A stretch of 63,897 bases of DNA from Opitutia bacterium (GCA_947467625.1 CANIJN010000004.1:1-63897), one strand, 5' to 3'. Shown: positions 17,245 through 26,362, counted from the first letter of the stretch. The notes: generated from the letters alone by a model not told the origin. Translations and numbers: made by a program.

Positions 17245-17727
17245 CTACTTGGCGAGGTGGGTCTTGATGAACTCTACGAGGCTGGGGATGGCCTCGACCA
17301 TTTCGTCACGGGTGGATTCGTACAGTTTGAGCGAGCCGCCGAAAGGATCGCCGATCTGTTTGTCTCCGCGTGGGGGCATGAACTCGCGGAAGAGAAAGAG
17401 GTTTTTCGGTGGCGGTTCGGCTTGGAGCTGAATCATCGCGCGGTGGGATTCGGTCATGCCCAAAATGAGCGAAGCCTCGTCGATCATTTTTTGGGTCAGT
17501 GGGCGGCTCGTGTGTTTCGAGATATCGAGGCCGACTTTTTTGAGGGCGAGGACGGAGTTTGCGGAGACGGAATCGCCGGCGCGGGCGGCGACGCCCGCGG
17601 AGATGATCTTGACCGAACGCAGGGGCTCGGGTTGGGCAGCCAAGGCGTGTTGCAAGAGGGCGGCGGCCATGGGGCTGCGGCAGATATTGGCCGTGCAGAC
17701 GACGATGATAATTCCGGGCTCGGTCAT
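17245..17727 (-). CDS. Low-molecular-weight protein-tyrosine (or arginine) phosphatase
   Basis: 160 residues. The phosphatase P-loop VCTANICRSPMAAALL (Cys-x5-Arg-Ser) lies at the N-terminus, and the general-acid loop reads DPFGGSLKLYE, the usual DP-containing loop. The first variable residues after the nucleophile (Thr-Ala-Asn-Ile) match bacterial LMW-PTP/arginine-phosphatase members. Start was put at MTEPGIIIVVCTAN; 14 further residues are open upstream but not typical. Function may be control of tyrosine kinases in polysaccharide export or arginine dephosphorylation; the neighbours (glyA, an unknown exported protein) do not decide. Confidence 0.88.
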   Translation of the reverse strand: MTEPGIIIVVCTANICRSPMAAALLQHALAAQPEPLRSVKIISAGVAARAGDSVSANSVLALKKVGLDISKHTSRPLTQKMIDEASLILGMTESHRAMIQLQAEPPPKNLFLFREFMPPRGDKQIGDPFGGSLKLYESTRDEMVEAIPSLVEFIKTHLAK

Positions 17728-17836
17728 GGAAACAGACGTCGAAAGGACACGGTTTTTAGGGAAAAGCAAAGCCGGAGTGCGGGGTGTGGCGCGGTGCGCG
17801 TGAACGGGTCTGAGCTTCGGGGCGGAGGCGACGGGC

Positions 17837-18538
17837 TCAGAGCTTTTTCAGGGCTTTTAGCGCGCGGTGCAGGTGTACGGCGCGTTGGAGGGCGGAGTCG
17901 ATGGGCGGCGCGACGAGCTGGGTGGGGGTGGCCGACGGCGGGGCATCGGGTGCGTCGTCGGAAAGGAGGGGAGCGGGGGTGGGGCGGCCGCGGTGTTCTT
18001 TGGCGAGCAGCGCTTCGTCGTCGCGGATTTTTTCAGGGCTGTCGTTGAGCACAGACTCGACGGTGGCGCCGGCGGCGAGTGCCTCGTAGGCGAGACGCTC
18101 TTCGGCGGGAGCGCGTTTTAGTGCAAGGTCGGGCGTGAGGCCGGGTGAGGCGGTACCGATGACGACGAGGCCAGGCGAGGGAAGACGCGCCGCGAGGGGA
18201 GCGAGGACGCTGGCGGCGGTTTCGCCATTAATGAGGAGCAAGACGGGGGTGCGCGAGGTTGCGCGGAATTTCAACCACGCGTCGAGTGCGGTGCCCGCGG
18301 CTGCGTCACCGCGGACGAAACGGAGATCGAGGACGCAGGGCTGTTTGCGGACGGCTTCGGCGGTGGGCAGATCGGCAGGGAGATTCGTGACACGGTGATA
18401 GACGAGGCCCTCACCGAGGTCGCGAGTGAAGGGCGCGGCGTGGGCGGCGGTGGCGACCGGGAGAAAGATTAAGAGAAAGAGGAAAGAGAAAGAGGCGGAG
18501 GTGCGAGGACTGAGATTGTGAGTGGGAGGTGGTTTCAT
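17837..18538 (-). CDS. Exported protein of unknown function
   Basis: 233 residues. An N-terminal signal peptide (hydrophobic SFLFLLIFLPVATAAHA, probable cleavage after AHA) is followed by an alpha/beta region, KQPCVLDLRFVRGDAAAGTA then SRTPVLLLINGETAASVLAP, that could be a degenerate rhodanese-like or crotonase/ClpP-like fold (PGLVVIGTASPG). The C-terminal third is charged and then Pro-rich (DDAPDAPPSATPTQLVAPPI), ending in a helix with ALQRAVHLHRALKALKKL. No catalytic motif was recognised. Its ATG overlaps the purD stop (ATGA), so it is translationally coupled to purD, although the functional link is unclear. Confidence 0.68.
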   Translation of the reverse strand: MKPPPTHNLSPRTSASFSFLFLLIFLPVATAAHAAPFTRDLGEGLVYHRVTNLPADLPTAEAVRKQPCVLDLRFVRGDAAAGTALDAWLKFRATSRTPVLLLINGETAASVLAPLAARLPSPGLVVIGTASPGLTPDLALKRAPAEERLAYEALAAGATVESVLNDSPEKIRDDEALLAKEHRGRPTPAPLLSDDAPDAPPSATPTQLVAPPIDSALQRAVHLHRALKALKKL

Positions 18539-19842
18539 CGGCGGTTCAGCTGACGGGCACCGATGTCGCGGCGGAAATATTTGGAGGCGCACTGGATCGC
18601 GTCGCAGGCGGCGTAGGCGCGATCGGCGGCGGCGCGGAGCGTGGGAGCGAGGGCGGTGATGCCGAGGACGCGGCCACCGTTGGTGACGATTTGGCCCGTG
18701 GAGTTTTGGGTGGTGCCGGCGTGGTAGACGGTGGTCGCGGGCGGGAGCGCGGCGGGTGCGGGAAACGTGATGACATCGCCTTTCGGATACGCGTCGGGAT
18801 AACCGCGGGCGGCGATGACGACGCACAGGGCGTAGTCGGGTTTGACGGCGAGCGGGCCGAGCGCGGCGAGCTGGCCATGGGCGGCGGCCCAGAGGAGGGT
18901 GAGCAGATCGGTGGCGAGACGAGGGAGGACGACCTGCGTCTCGGGATCGCCGAAACGAGTGTTGTATTCGATCACGCTGGGGCCGGCAGGCGTGAGCATG
19001 ATGCCGATGAAGAGCGTGCCACAAAAACTGATACCTTCGTTGGCGATCGCGTTGACGGAAGGACGGACGATTTCGTTTTCGATCCGGGTGAGGAGCTCGG
19101 CGGTCACTACTTCGGCGGGGGAGTAGGTGCCCATGCCGCCGGTGTTGGGCCCGGTGTCGCCGTCGCCGACGCGTTTGTGATCTTGGGACGTTGGGAGGAT
19201 CGCGTAGTCGCGTCCCGAGACAACGACGAGGATGGACGTTTCTTCGCCGAAGAGGCAGTCTTCCACGAGGAGTTGGTGGCCAGCGGAGCCAAATTTACCA
19301 CCGTCGAGCATGTCGCGCACGGCAGCTTCGGCTTCGAGGAGCGATTGGGCGACGATGACACCTTTTCCGGCGGCGAGACCGTCGGCTTTGATGACGATGG
19401 GGATTGAGCGCGTGCGGAGATAGGCGAGGGCGGGGGCGACTTCGCTGAAGAACGCGGCGGGGGCGGTGGGGATGTGGTGCTTCAGCAGAATCTGTTTCGT
19501 GAAAATCTTAGAAGCTTCCAAACGAGCGCCGTCGGCTTTGGGCCCGTAAACGGGAATGCCGATTTCGTGCAGGCGATCGGCGAGGCCGAGGGAGAGCGGG
19601 ACTTCGGGGCCGACGACGACGAAGTCGATTTTTTCGCGCTGAGCGAGGGCAACGAGGCCGGGGACGTCGTCGGCGGCGACGGGGACGCAGGTCGTTTCGA
19701 GGGCGATACCGGCGTTGCCGGGGGCGCAGAGCACGCGGGGTTGCGCAGGCGAGGCGAGGAGTGCACGCACGAGGGCGTGTTCGCGTCCGCCGGAGCCAAC
19801 GAGGAGGAGGGAGCGAGGAAGTGCGGTGGAAGCGGACGGCAT
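18535..19842 (-). CDS. purD: Phosphoribosylamine-glycine ligase (GAR synthetase)
   Basis: 435 residues. An ATP-grasp enzyme that joins phosphoribosylamine and glycine in purine synthesis. Motifs: LLVGSGGREHALVRAL at the N-terminus, LCAPGNAGIA, the ATP-binding IPIVIKADGLAAGKGVIVA, DHKRVGDGDTGPNTGGMGTY and the metal-ligand VIEYNTRFGDPETQVVLPRL. The start ATG at 19840-19842 gives MPSASTALPRSLLLVG; the frame stays open upstream but adds a Pro-rich stretch. Followed by an overlapping gene for an exported protein. Confidence 0.97.
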   Translation of the reverse strand: MPSASTALPRSLLLVGSGGREHALVRALLASPAQPRVLCAPGNAGIALETTCVPVAADDVPGLVALAQREKIDFVVVGPEVPLSLGLADRLHEIGIPVYGPKADGARLEASKIFTKQILLKHHIPTAPAAFFSEVAPALAYLRTRSIPIVIKADGLAAGKGVIVAQSLLEAEAAVRDMLDGGKFGSAGHQLLVEDCLFGEETSILVVVSGRDYAILPTSQDHKRVGDGDTGPNTGGMGTYSPAEVVTAELLTRIENEIVRPSVNAIANEGISFCGTLFIGIMLTPAGPSVIEYNTRFGDPETQVVLPRLATDLLTLLWAAAHGQLAALGPLAVKPDYALCVVIAARGYPDAYPKGDVITFPAPAALPPATTVYHAGTTQNSTGQIVTNGGRVLGITALAPTLRAAADRAYAACDAIQCASKYFRRDIGARQLNRR

Positions 19843-20188
19843 GAGTGAGAGAGACGGCGGGAGGTGGCGCTCAGGGAAAATGCCGCGATTGCCAGTATCG
19901 GGGTTCGCGGGAAGGAGGGGACATGGCGAGCACAAGAGGGTGATCCGCGGTAATTTCGGACTACACCGGAGATGGAAACCGGTGTGTGAACGCCCGCCGC
20001 GATCTCTGCGAACCGGGACGACCGGGACGAGGGAAGGAAGCGATGTGCGGTTCGTGGAGAGTCATGGTGCGGACTTGAGCGGGATGCGGTGGTTTTGCGA
20101 GCGGTGAAATCACGTTCGTAGGTAAGGGAAATCGCCCGCACGCAGTGCCCGCCGGCAGGAAAGGTGGCGAGAGTTGCGGGGTGAGCGC
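19843..20188. other. Intergenic gap between purD and the LOG-domain gene
   Basis: About 345 bases with no gene that I can support; overlapping frames are Arg-rich. It must contain the purD promoter (minus strand). No repeat, hairpin terminator or riboswitch-like fold was recognised by eye. Confidence 0.45.
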
Positions 20189-22096
20189 TTACAGCACCTG
20201 GAGTTTTTTGCGGTAGAAGGCCACGACCTCGTCGGGGTCGTCGGTGAAGAGAATGTAATCGGCGATCCACGCTGGGGCGCGTTTGCTGCGGATCATTTCG
20301 TTGATCTGCTTGCGGAGGTCGCCCCAGAATTTGGCGTTGAAGAAGACGTAGGGTACGCGGGGGCGGATGCCGAGCTTCAGGTTACAGAGCTCGATGCCGA
20401 CCTCCTCGAGGGTGCCGACGCCGCCGACGTTGAAGATACAAAAATCGGCGGCTTCGAACCATTTTTGGCGGAAGTGGCGGGAGGACTCTTGGAAGGTGTT
20501 GAAGAAATCAACGCCGAGCTCCGGGGGCTGGGCTTCGAGCTCGAGGAAACAGGCGCCGGTCAGGGCCCCGTTGTTACGCGCCTGATCGGTCGCGAGGCGC
20601 ATGACGCCACCGCCACCGCCGGTGAGGACGCCGAGATTGGAGCCGATGAAGCTCGTGAGTTTGTCCACGAGCGAGGAGATGCGGGCGGTGTCGGCCTCGT
20701 TGAGGCCATGGGCGGAACCGTAAAAAGCGAGGATGGTGGACTCTTGAAATTTGCGGGCCATTTCCTCGCGGACGAAGAATCCGTGCTCTTTTCTGTAGAC
20801 GTGCTGGTAGAGATCCTTGGTGAGCTCGTCATACCAGTAAACCTTGAGGCCGAGTTGATCGAACATATCGAGACGCGCGTGGGCGTTGCTCGAGAAGAAA
20901 TAACCGTGAGTGCGGGAGGGTTTGCGAAAGACGATCCGCTTTAGCTTCAGATCACCGAGGCGGGTGACGAGTTCGATGTGTTCGAGGAGGTCAGGGAAGA
21001 CGTCGGCGATGAGCGTATCGGCATCGGCCGGCGCGGCGTCGAGCGCCTGAATGAGGGTGCGGCTACCGATCGGGCAAGCGTCGGTCTCGAGGAATTTGCG
21101 GAGATCATCGTTGGAGCGGACGACGACGGAGCGATTTTCCATGGCGCCGCTTTGGCCGCGGACGGTGATCTTGGTCTTGGGTTTGGCCTCATCGGTATCG
21201 CGCGTTGGGTTGTGGTCGAGGCACTGGTAGAGGTTCGCGGAGGTGGCGAGGAGGCGTTGGCGCTTCTTCGCCAAGGTCTTGATTTCAGCATCGATACTCG
21301 CGGGTGCGCGATAGATGTCCACGGATACGACGGGGTTGACGACGGGTTGGTCGCCCGTGTTGTAAATTTCCAGCATGACATTCGTGCCGAACGTCTTGAT
21401 GGGATCGAGGAGGACGGCGCTGGTGTGAATGCCGAAGTTGCCGGGGCCGGGGTTGAGGACGACGAAGTGCTCCTTCAGATACATTGAGCAACTTGTGAGG
21501 ATGCCGGAGCGGGGGCCGATGGAAAGCGGGGAGGCTTCGTGGCGGACCTGGACCTTGTCGAGGAAACTACGGCCGGCCAGACCGCTGACCACGCGTTCGA
21601 AGCTGAGGCGGCTGAGCTTGGGGTTGAGGGTGTAGCTTACCTGATGAGGCGTGAGAAACACGCTGCCACGGCTGTCGATGCTGATCGTGTTGGGGAGCTT
21701 GAGATCATTGTGCTTAATGGCGTCCCAGATTTCCATGCTCGTCAGCTTGGCTGCGGCCGGCGCGTGGAAGAGGCGGCCGACGGGGGAACCGACGCGGAGC
21801 AGTTTCTTCCAGTAGGTGGCGTTGGGAAAACTATCGTCATAGATGAAGGCGTCGGCTTCGAGTTCGATGCGGTTGCCGGTCACGTGAGGAGAGCCGGTGA
21901 CGAGCATCTCGAGGCCGATGCGGGCCAGAGAGCTGCGCTCAGTGAAACGCAGGCTCGCGACGTGCGCCTGGAGGGCCTCGAATTCGGCAGGGTTGCGTGG
22001 CCAGAAGGCTAGCGTAAGGGTGACCGTGCGTTCGTCCTTGTTTTTGACGGTGAGGATTTGGCCGTCCAAGCTGGTCCAGAATTGATCGGGGTGCAT
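20189..22096 (-). CDS. Large protein with C-terminal LOG-type (Rossmann nucleotide-binding) domain
   Basis: 635 residues. The last 220 residues resemble the LOG / lysine-decarboxylase-like family (cytokinin riboside phosphohydrolases and relatives): STILAFYGSAHGLNEAD, LTGGGGGVMRLATDQARNN, and FNVGGVGTLEEVGIELCNLK, which corresponds to the family's PGGxGTxxE motif with the first Pro replaced by Val. The first 400 residues, which start with HPDQFWTSLDGQILTVKNKD, form an unfamiliar extension with beta-rich and helical segments (for example PHVTGNRIELEADAFIYDDS). The domain pair suggests a nucleotide-processing protein with a separate sensing or targeting part, but function is unknown. Start ATG 22094-22096; an upstream extension is not needed. 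Divergent from the FKBP gene. Confidence 0.75.
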   Translation of the reverse strand: MHPDQFWTSLDGQILTVKNKDERTVTLTLAFWPRNPAEFEALQAHVASLRFTERSSLARIGLEMLVTGSPHVTGNRIELEADAFIYDDSFPNATYWKKLLRVGSPVGRLFHAPAAAKLTSMEIWDAIKHNDLKLPNTISIDSRGSVFLTPHQVSYTLNPKLSRLSFERVVSGLAGRSFLDKVQVRHEASPLSIGPRSGILTSCSMYLKEHFVVLNPGPGNFGIHTSAVLLDPIKTFGTNVMLEIYNTGDQPVVNPVVSVDIYRAPASIDAEIKTLAKKRQRLLATSANLYQCLDHNPTRDTDEAKPKTKITVRGQSGAMENRSVVVRSNDDLRKFLETDACPIGSRTLIQALDAAPADADTLIADVFPDLLEHIELVTRLGDLKLKRIVFRKPSRTHGYFFSSNAHARLDMFDQLGLKVYWYDELTKDLYQHVYRKEHGFFVREEMARKFQESTILAFYGSAHGLNEADTARISSLVDKLTSFIGSNLGVLTGGGGGVMRLATDQARNNGALTGACFLELEAQPPELGVDFFNTFQESSRHFRQKWFEAADFCIFNVGGVGTLEEVGIELCNLKLGIRPRVPYVFFNAKFWGDLRKQINEMIRSKRAPAWIADYILFTDDPDEVVAFYRKKLQVL

Positions 22097-22245
22097 TTTT
22101 AGAGCGGAAATAAATGGCGCTGGCGGGGCGGCGAGACAAGCGGGGAGTAATTGGTTGCTTTCGGAGATGTGCGCTGGCACATCCGACGACTTTTACGGCA
22201 CAAAGCACCCTGCGCCGTGCTACTACGCCGTCCCAAACTCATCGC

Positions 22246-23043
22246 ATGAAACTGAAAACTACCGCCACGATTACCTTGCTCGCGCTCGGCCTCACCGCCG
22301 TTCGCGCAGAAGACAAAAAAATTACGGTTCCCGGAATCACGCCGGCACCCGCGGCTCCGGCCGCCGCCCCGGCCGCGCCCGCGTTTACGGAGGCCCAGAT
22401 TGTCGAAGAATTCGGCTGGTTTGTCGGCAAGCGCGTCGGGCTCACCGAGCTTGAGTTCACGCCGGCGGAGATCGCCGCGTTTGTGAAGGGCATTTCGATC
22501 GCGGCGGCGGGTAAGGACACCCCCTTTGATCTCGAGAAGATCGGGCCGCTGATGGATGAATTCATGCAGAAGAAGCAGGCCGCGTTTTCTGCGAAGGCGA
22601 AGACGAAGAGCCTCGCCGCTGCGACTGCTTATTTCACCAAACTCAAGGAAAACAAAAACGTGGTCGAGCTGCCCAGCGGACTCCGTTACGAAATCGTGAA
22701 GCCCGGCGAGGGTGCCTTCCCGAAGGCGGCCGACACCGTGAAGGTGCACTACACCGGCACGTTGGTCGATGGGACCGTGTTTGACAGCTCGGTGCAGCGC
22801 GGCGAGCCGGCGGAATTCCCGCTGGAGGGCGTGATCCCCGGTTGGACCGAGGGGCTGCAAAAGGTGAACAAGGGCGGTAAGATCAAGCTCTACGTGCCGC
22901 CCCACCTCGCCTACGGCGATGACGGTAGCAAGGGTGCGATTCCTCCGGGATCGACCTTGGTCTTCGACGTCGAGCTGCTCGAGATCAAGGCGGGCGCAGC
23001 GGCGATGCCCGCGGCTCCGGCGGCGGCACCTGGGGTGAAGTGA
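22246..23043 (+). CDS. Exported FKBP-type peptidyl-prolyl cis-trans isomerase
   Basis: 265 residues. Signal peptide MKLKTTATITLLALGLTAVRA, then an Ala/Pro linker, a helical FkpA/Mip-type dimerisation domain (about 55-150; FTEAQIVEEFGWFVGKRVG, FMQKKQAAFSAKAKTKSLAA) and a C-terminal FKBP domain: GEGAFPKAADTVKVHYTGTL, DGTVFDSSVQRGEPAEFPLE, VIPGWTEGLQ, PPHLAYGDDG and IPPGSTLVFDVELLEI. It should assist folding of envelope proteins. The start codon at 22246 begins the signal peptide. A terminator follows 46 bases after the stop. Confidence 0.93.
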   Translation: MKLKTTATITLLALGLTAVRAEDKKITVPGITPAPAAPAAAPAAPAFTEAQIVEEFGWFVGKRVGLTELEFTPAEIAAFVKGISIAAAGKDTPFDLEKIGPLMDEFMQKKQAAFSAKAKTKSLAAATAYFTKLKENKNVVELPSGLRYEIVKPGEGAFPKAADTVKVHYTGTLVDGTVFDSSVQRGEPAEFPLEGVIPGWTEGLQKVNKGGKIKLYVPPHLAYGDDGSKGAIPPGSTLVFDVELLEIKAGAAAMPAAPAAAPGVK

Positions 23044-23088
23044 CCTCGCGCCGGCAATTCACGCGCGATTCAGACGAACTTTAAGCAA

Positions 23089-23116
23089 AGCCCTCGGCGC
23101 GAGCCGGGGGCTTTTT
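23089..23116 (+). terminator. Rho-independent terminator after the FKBP gene
   Basis: Stem AGCCCTCGGC (23089-23098) paired with GCCGGGGGCT (23103-23112), a GCGA loop, then TTTTT. The T-run touches the stop codon of the convergent threonine aldolase gene, and the stem could act on both strands. Confidence 0.85.
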
Positions 23117-24170
23117 ATTTTCCGAGGGCGGCGCGGGCGTCCGTCAGAAAGGCCGCGATGTCCGCGTCGGCTGTTTCCCACGAGCACATGAGGCGGTAGC
23201 CGTGGGCGCCGACGAATGGGTAGAAATGCCAGCCCCGGGCCTCGAGCGCGGCGACGGTGGCGGGGGCGAATTCGACGAAGACGCCGTTCGCTTCCGTGGG
23301 GGCGACGAGTGGGCAACCGAGCGCAGTGAGGGCGGCGGAGAGTTTCCGTGCTTGGTGGTTGGCGTGGGCGGCGTGACGCCGCCACGCACCGTCGCTGAGG
23401 ATGGCATTCCATTGGGCGGCGGCGAAACGCATTTTCGACGCGAGCTGGCCGGTTTGTTTCACGCGGTAGGCAAACTCGCGGGCGAGATCGCGGTTAAAAA
23501 ATACGATGGCCTCCGTGTTGAGGAGGCCGTTTTTTGTGCCGCCGAAACACAAGACATCGATGCCGACTCGCCACGTGAGATCGGCCGGTGAGTGACCGCC
23601 GCGCTCGTGGAGGGCGGCGGCAGCGTTCGAAAAACGAGCGCCGTCGAGGTGAACCGCGAGATCGTGAGCGTGCGCCCAGTCGGTCACAGCGCGAAGTTCG
23701 GCGGGCGTATAGATCGTCCCGAGTTCGGTTGATTGGGTCAGCGAGAGCGCGCGCGGTTTGGGAAAATGGACGCCGTGCCCCCGCTGGAGTGCGGGCGCGA
23801 GATCGGCGGGGCGCAGCTTGGCGTCTGGCGAGTCGATCGAGAGGAGTTTGCTGCCGCCGGTGAAAAATTCGGGCGCAGCGCACTCGTCGGTTTCAATGTG
23901 GGCGCGGGCGTGACATAAAATGCTGTGATGGCGCTGACAGATAGCGGAGAGCGCGAGGGCGTTGGCGGCGGTGCCGTTGAAGACGAGGAAGACGTCGCAG
24001 TCGGTCTCGAAGAGTTCGGCGAAGATTTTTTTGGTGCGGGCGGTGTGATGATCGTCGCCATAGCTGGGGACGCAGTCGGAGTTGGCGGCGGTGAGGGCGG
24101 CGAGTGCTGCGGGACAGATACCGGCGGTATTATCGCTCGCGAACGCAACATTGGGGCGTGGGCCTGTCAT
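23115..24170 (-). CDS. ltaE: Low-specificity L-threonine aldolase
   Basis: 351 residues. A fold-type I PLP enzyme that splits threonine or allo-threonine to glycine and acetaldehyde. Visible: FASDNTAGICPAALAALTAA at the N-terminus, SYGDDHHTARTKKIFAELFE, LVFNGTAANALALSA, the substrate-pocket HIETDECAAPEFFTGGSKLL, LAVHLDGARFSNAAAAL and the PLP-lysine segment VLCFGGTKNGLL. The start ATG at 24168-24170 gives MTGPRPNVAFASDNT. Divergent from aroK. Overall fit to the family is good; other beta-eliminating lyases are less likely. Confidence 0.92.
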   Translation of the reverse strand: MTGPRPNVAFASDNTAGICPAALAALTAANSDCVPSYGDDHHTARTKKIFAELFETDCDVFLVFNGTAANALALSAICQRHHSILCHARAHIETDECAAPEFFTGGSKLLSIDSPDAKLRPADLAPALQRGHGVHFPKPRALSLTQSTELGTIYTPAELRAVTDWAHAHDLAVHLDGARFSNAAAALHERGGHSPADLTWRVGIDVLCFGGTKNGLLNTEAIVFFNRDLAREFAYRVKQTGQLASKMRFAAAQWNAILSDGAWRRHAAHANHQARKLSAALTALGCPLVAPTEANGVFVEFAPATVAALEARGWHFYPFVGAHGYRLMCSWETADADIAAFLTDARAALGK

Positions 24171-24226
24171 AGGGATTTTGGTGTTTGGCAAGGTGGCGGG
24201 CGGTGCGTTTCGTCTCAGGGCACGTG

Positions 24227-24778
24227 ATGAACGCAACGGACGTCAATCTCTACCTCGTTGGATTCATGGGCACGGGCAAGAGCACCGTGGGGCGGGCCGT
24301 GGCGCACAAGCTCGGCTTTCACATGGTCGACAGCGATCACGAGATTGAGCGGCAGCAGAAAAAAACCATCCCGGAGATCTTCGCGCAAGAAGGGGAAGCG
24401 GCGTTTCGTGCGATGGAGCGAGCGTTTATCGAGGGCGGGCATACGGGGGAGCGAACGGTGGTGTCGTGCGGGGGAGGGCTCGTGGTGCAACCGGGGATGC
24501 TCGGGTTGTTGCAGAGCCGAGGTGTGGTGGTGTGCCTCCATGCGTCGGTGGAGACGATTCTCGCGCGGACCTCACGGCAGCAGAACCGACCGCTGCTGGT
24601 GGCGGAAAATCCCGAGGAGCGCATCCGTACGCTGTTCGCGCAGCGCGAGCCGATCTACCGACACTCCGGCACGGTGATCCTCACGGATTCGCGACCGCTG
24701 ATGGATATTGCGGACCACGTGATGCGGGCGTGGAGGCGCGACGCGGTGGATTTTCTGCGGGCGCGAGGTCAACGCTGA
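24227..24778 (+). CDS. aroK: Shikimate kinase
   Basis: 183 residues. It phosphorylates the 3-OH of shikimate with ATP in chorismate synthesis. The Walker A loop reads GFMGTGKSTVGRAVA, shikimate contacts include DSDHEIERQ and the GEAAFRAMER stretch, and the lid has RPLLVAEN. CGGGLVVQ is the conserved CGGG segment. The ATG at 24227 follows a GTG; either could serve. The TGA overlaps the queG ATG (TGATG), which indicates translational coupling. Confidence 0.95.
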   Translation: MNATDVNLYLVGFMGTGKSTVGRAVAHKLGFHMVDSDHEIERQQKKTIPEIFAQEGEAAFRAMERAFIEGGHTGERTVVSCGGGLVVQPGMLGLLQSRGVVVCLHASVETILARTSRQQNRPLLVAENPEERIRTLFAQREPIYRHSGTVILTDSRPLMDIADHVMRAWRRDAVDFLRARGQR

Positions 24779-25968
24779 TGGATCCGCGGCAGGAGGAGTT
24801 GCGGCGGCGGTTGGGCGAAGTGGGTTTCGACGAGGTGCGGTTCGCGACCCTAGCGAGCGGATACGACGATGGCTTACGGGCCTGGCTGGACGCGGGCCTG
24901 CACGGGGAGATGGGTTGGATGGAGCGCACGGCGGACAAACGGATCGATCCGCAGCTCGTGCTGCCGGGCGCGCGCTCGGTGATCATGCTGGGGATCAGTT
25001 ATGCGGAGGGTGGTCAACGCGACGCAGGCGTGGCGGCTCCCACGCAGGGCGTGGGCGAGAGGGCGGGGCGACCGACGTGGGCCCGCTATGCGTTGAACGA
25101 GGATTACCACGACACGGTGAAGCTGGGGTTAATCGCGGCCGGGCGAATCATGCAGGAGCTTTATGGGATCGGCGAAAGTGACTATCGTTACTATGTCGAT
25201 ACGGGGCCGGTGCTGGAGCGGGGGTGGGCGGCGCGGGCGGGAATCGGATTTGTCGGGAAGAATGCGATGCTCATTTCCCGGCGACACGGGAACTGGCTGT
25301 TGCTGGCGGCGATTCTAACCAAGGTGGCGTTCGTGGCGGACGCACCGATTCGGAAAAAAGTGGAGAATCTCGACACGAAGCACGCGGGTGAGGTCGGGCT
25401 GTTGTGTGGAAAATGCACGCGGTGCCTCGACGCGTGCCCGACGGACGCCTTTGTGAAACCGGGTGTGGTGGATGCGCGCCGGTGCGTGTCGTATCAGACG
25501 ATTGAGAACAAGGGGGTTATTCCGCGTGAACTGCGGGCGGGGATCGGACAACGCATCTATGGCTGTGATGTCTGTCTCGAGGTGTGTCCGTGGAACCGCT
25601 TTGCACAGGAAGGTCGGAAGATGCTGCTGTCGGTGCGGGGTGACATTGCGGAACTGGAGTTGCGGGAAATCCTGGCGCTGACGCCGGTGCGGTTCGCCGA
25701 GGTGTTTCGGCGGACGGCGATCAAGCGCGTGAAGCTGGGTGGGCTGTTGCGCAACGCCTGCGTGGTGGCGGGGAATTCGGGTGATACCGCGTTGTTGCCG
25801 CCATTGGTCGAGTTGGCACGCGCCCATGATGTGGCGTTGGTGCGAGCGCATGCGGTGTGGGCGGTGTATCGCCTCGGCGGACGGGCCCTGCTGGCGGGAG
25901 CGGAGGCGACGGAGACGGACGCGACGGTGCTCGCGGAATATGCGGCGGAGGCCGGACCCGTTACTTAA
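24778..25968 (+). CDS. queG: Epoxyqueuosine reductase
   Basis: 396 residues. It reduces epoxyqueuosine in tRNA to queuosine, with cobalamin and two [4Fe-4S] clusters. Both cluster motifs are visible: CGKCTRCLDACPTDAF (about residues 215-230) and CDVCLEVCPWNRFA (about 265-278). The N-terminal cobalamin-binding part includes RYALNEDYHDTVKLGL and YYVDTGPVLERGWAARAGIG with the conserved Asp, and FVGKNAMLI. The C-terminus has a HEAT-like helical region (LARAHDVALVRAHAVWAVYR), as in many QueG proteins. The stop overlaps the end of the convergent thioesterase gene by a few bases. Confidence 0.95.
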   Translation: MDPRQEELRRRLGEVGFDEVRFATLASGYDDGLRAWLDAGLHGEMGWMERTADKRIDPQLVLPGARSVIMLGISYAEGGQRDAGVAAPTQGVGERAGRPTWARYALNEDYHDTVKLGLIAAGRIMQELYGIGESDYRYYVDTGPVLERGWAARAGIGFVGKNAMLISRRHGNWLLLAAILTKVAFVADAPIRKKVENLDTKHAGEVGLLCGKCTRCLDACPTDAFVKPGVVDARRCVSYQTIENKGVIPRELRAGIGQRIYGCDVCLEVCPWNRFAQEGRKMLLSVRGDIAELELREILALTPVRFAEVFRRTAIKRVKLGGLLRNACVVAGNSGDTALLPPLVELARAHDVALVRAHAVWAVYRLGGRALLAGAEATETDATVLAEYAAEAGPVT

Positions 25969-26362
25969 AGAGTGCGTTCATCCGCGCGACGAACGCTGCG
26001 GGTGGCCGGGTGGGACGCCCCGCGAGATCACAGAACGCATGGGCGCTCTGGCCGGTGGCCAAAAGTTCGTCGCCGCGGAAAACCTCGTACTCGATCCGGA
26101 TGCGCAAGAGCGGTTTTTCGCGAATGGTGGCGACGATCGTGAGGGTGTCGTCGTAGAGCGCAGGACGGCGGTATTTGGCGGCGACTTCGAGGACGGGAAG
26201 GCGATAGCCATCCGTCTCGAGCTGACGGTAAGGGAAGCCCTGCTCGCGGAGGAGCTGGGTCCGGGCGACCTCAAACCACGGAAGATAATTCGCGTGATAG
26301 ACGATGCCCATCATGTCGGTTTCGGCGTAGCGGACGGTGATTGGGGCGCGCGCGGAGATCAT
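25961..26362 (-). CDS. Acyl-CoA thioesterase (YbgC/FadM-type hotdog)
   Basis: 133 residues. A single hotdog domain with the 4HBT signature VRYAETDMMGIVYHANYLPW, including the catalytic Asp of the YbgC class, followed by FEVARTQLLREQGFPYRQLE. It probably hydrolyses short- to long-chain acyl-CoA or acyl-ACP in the cytoplasm. The ATG at 26360-26362 overlaps the stop of the upstream glycosyltransferase gene (ATGA), which was used to choose the start; the longer frame is Arg-rich. Position next to a lipid and glycan gene group makes a role in lipid metabolism plausible. Confidence 0.92.
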   Translation of the reverse strand: MISARAPITVRYAETDMMGIVYHANYLPWFEVARTQLLREQGFPYRQLETDGYRLPVLEVAAKYRRPALYDDTLTIVATIREKPLLRIRIEYEVFRGDELLATGQSAHAFCDLAGRPTRPPAAFVARMNALFK

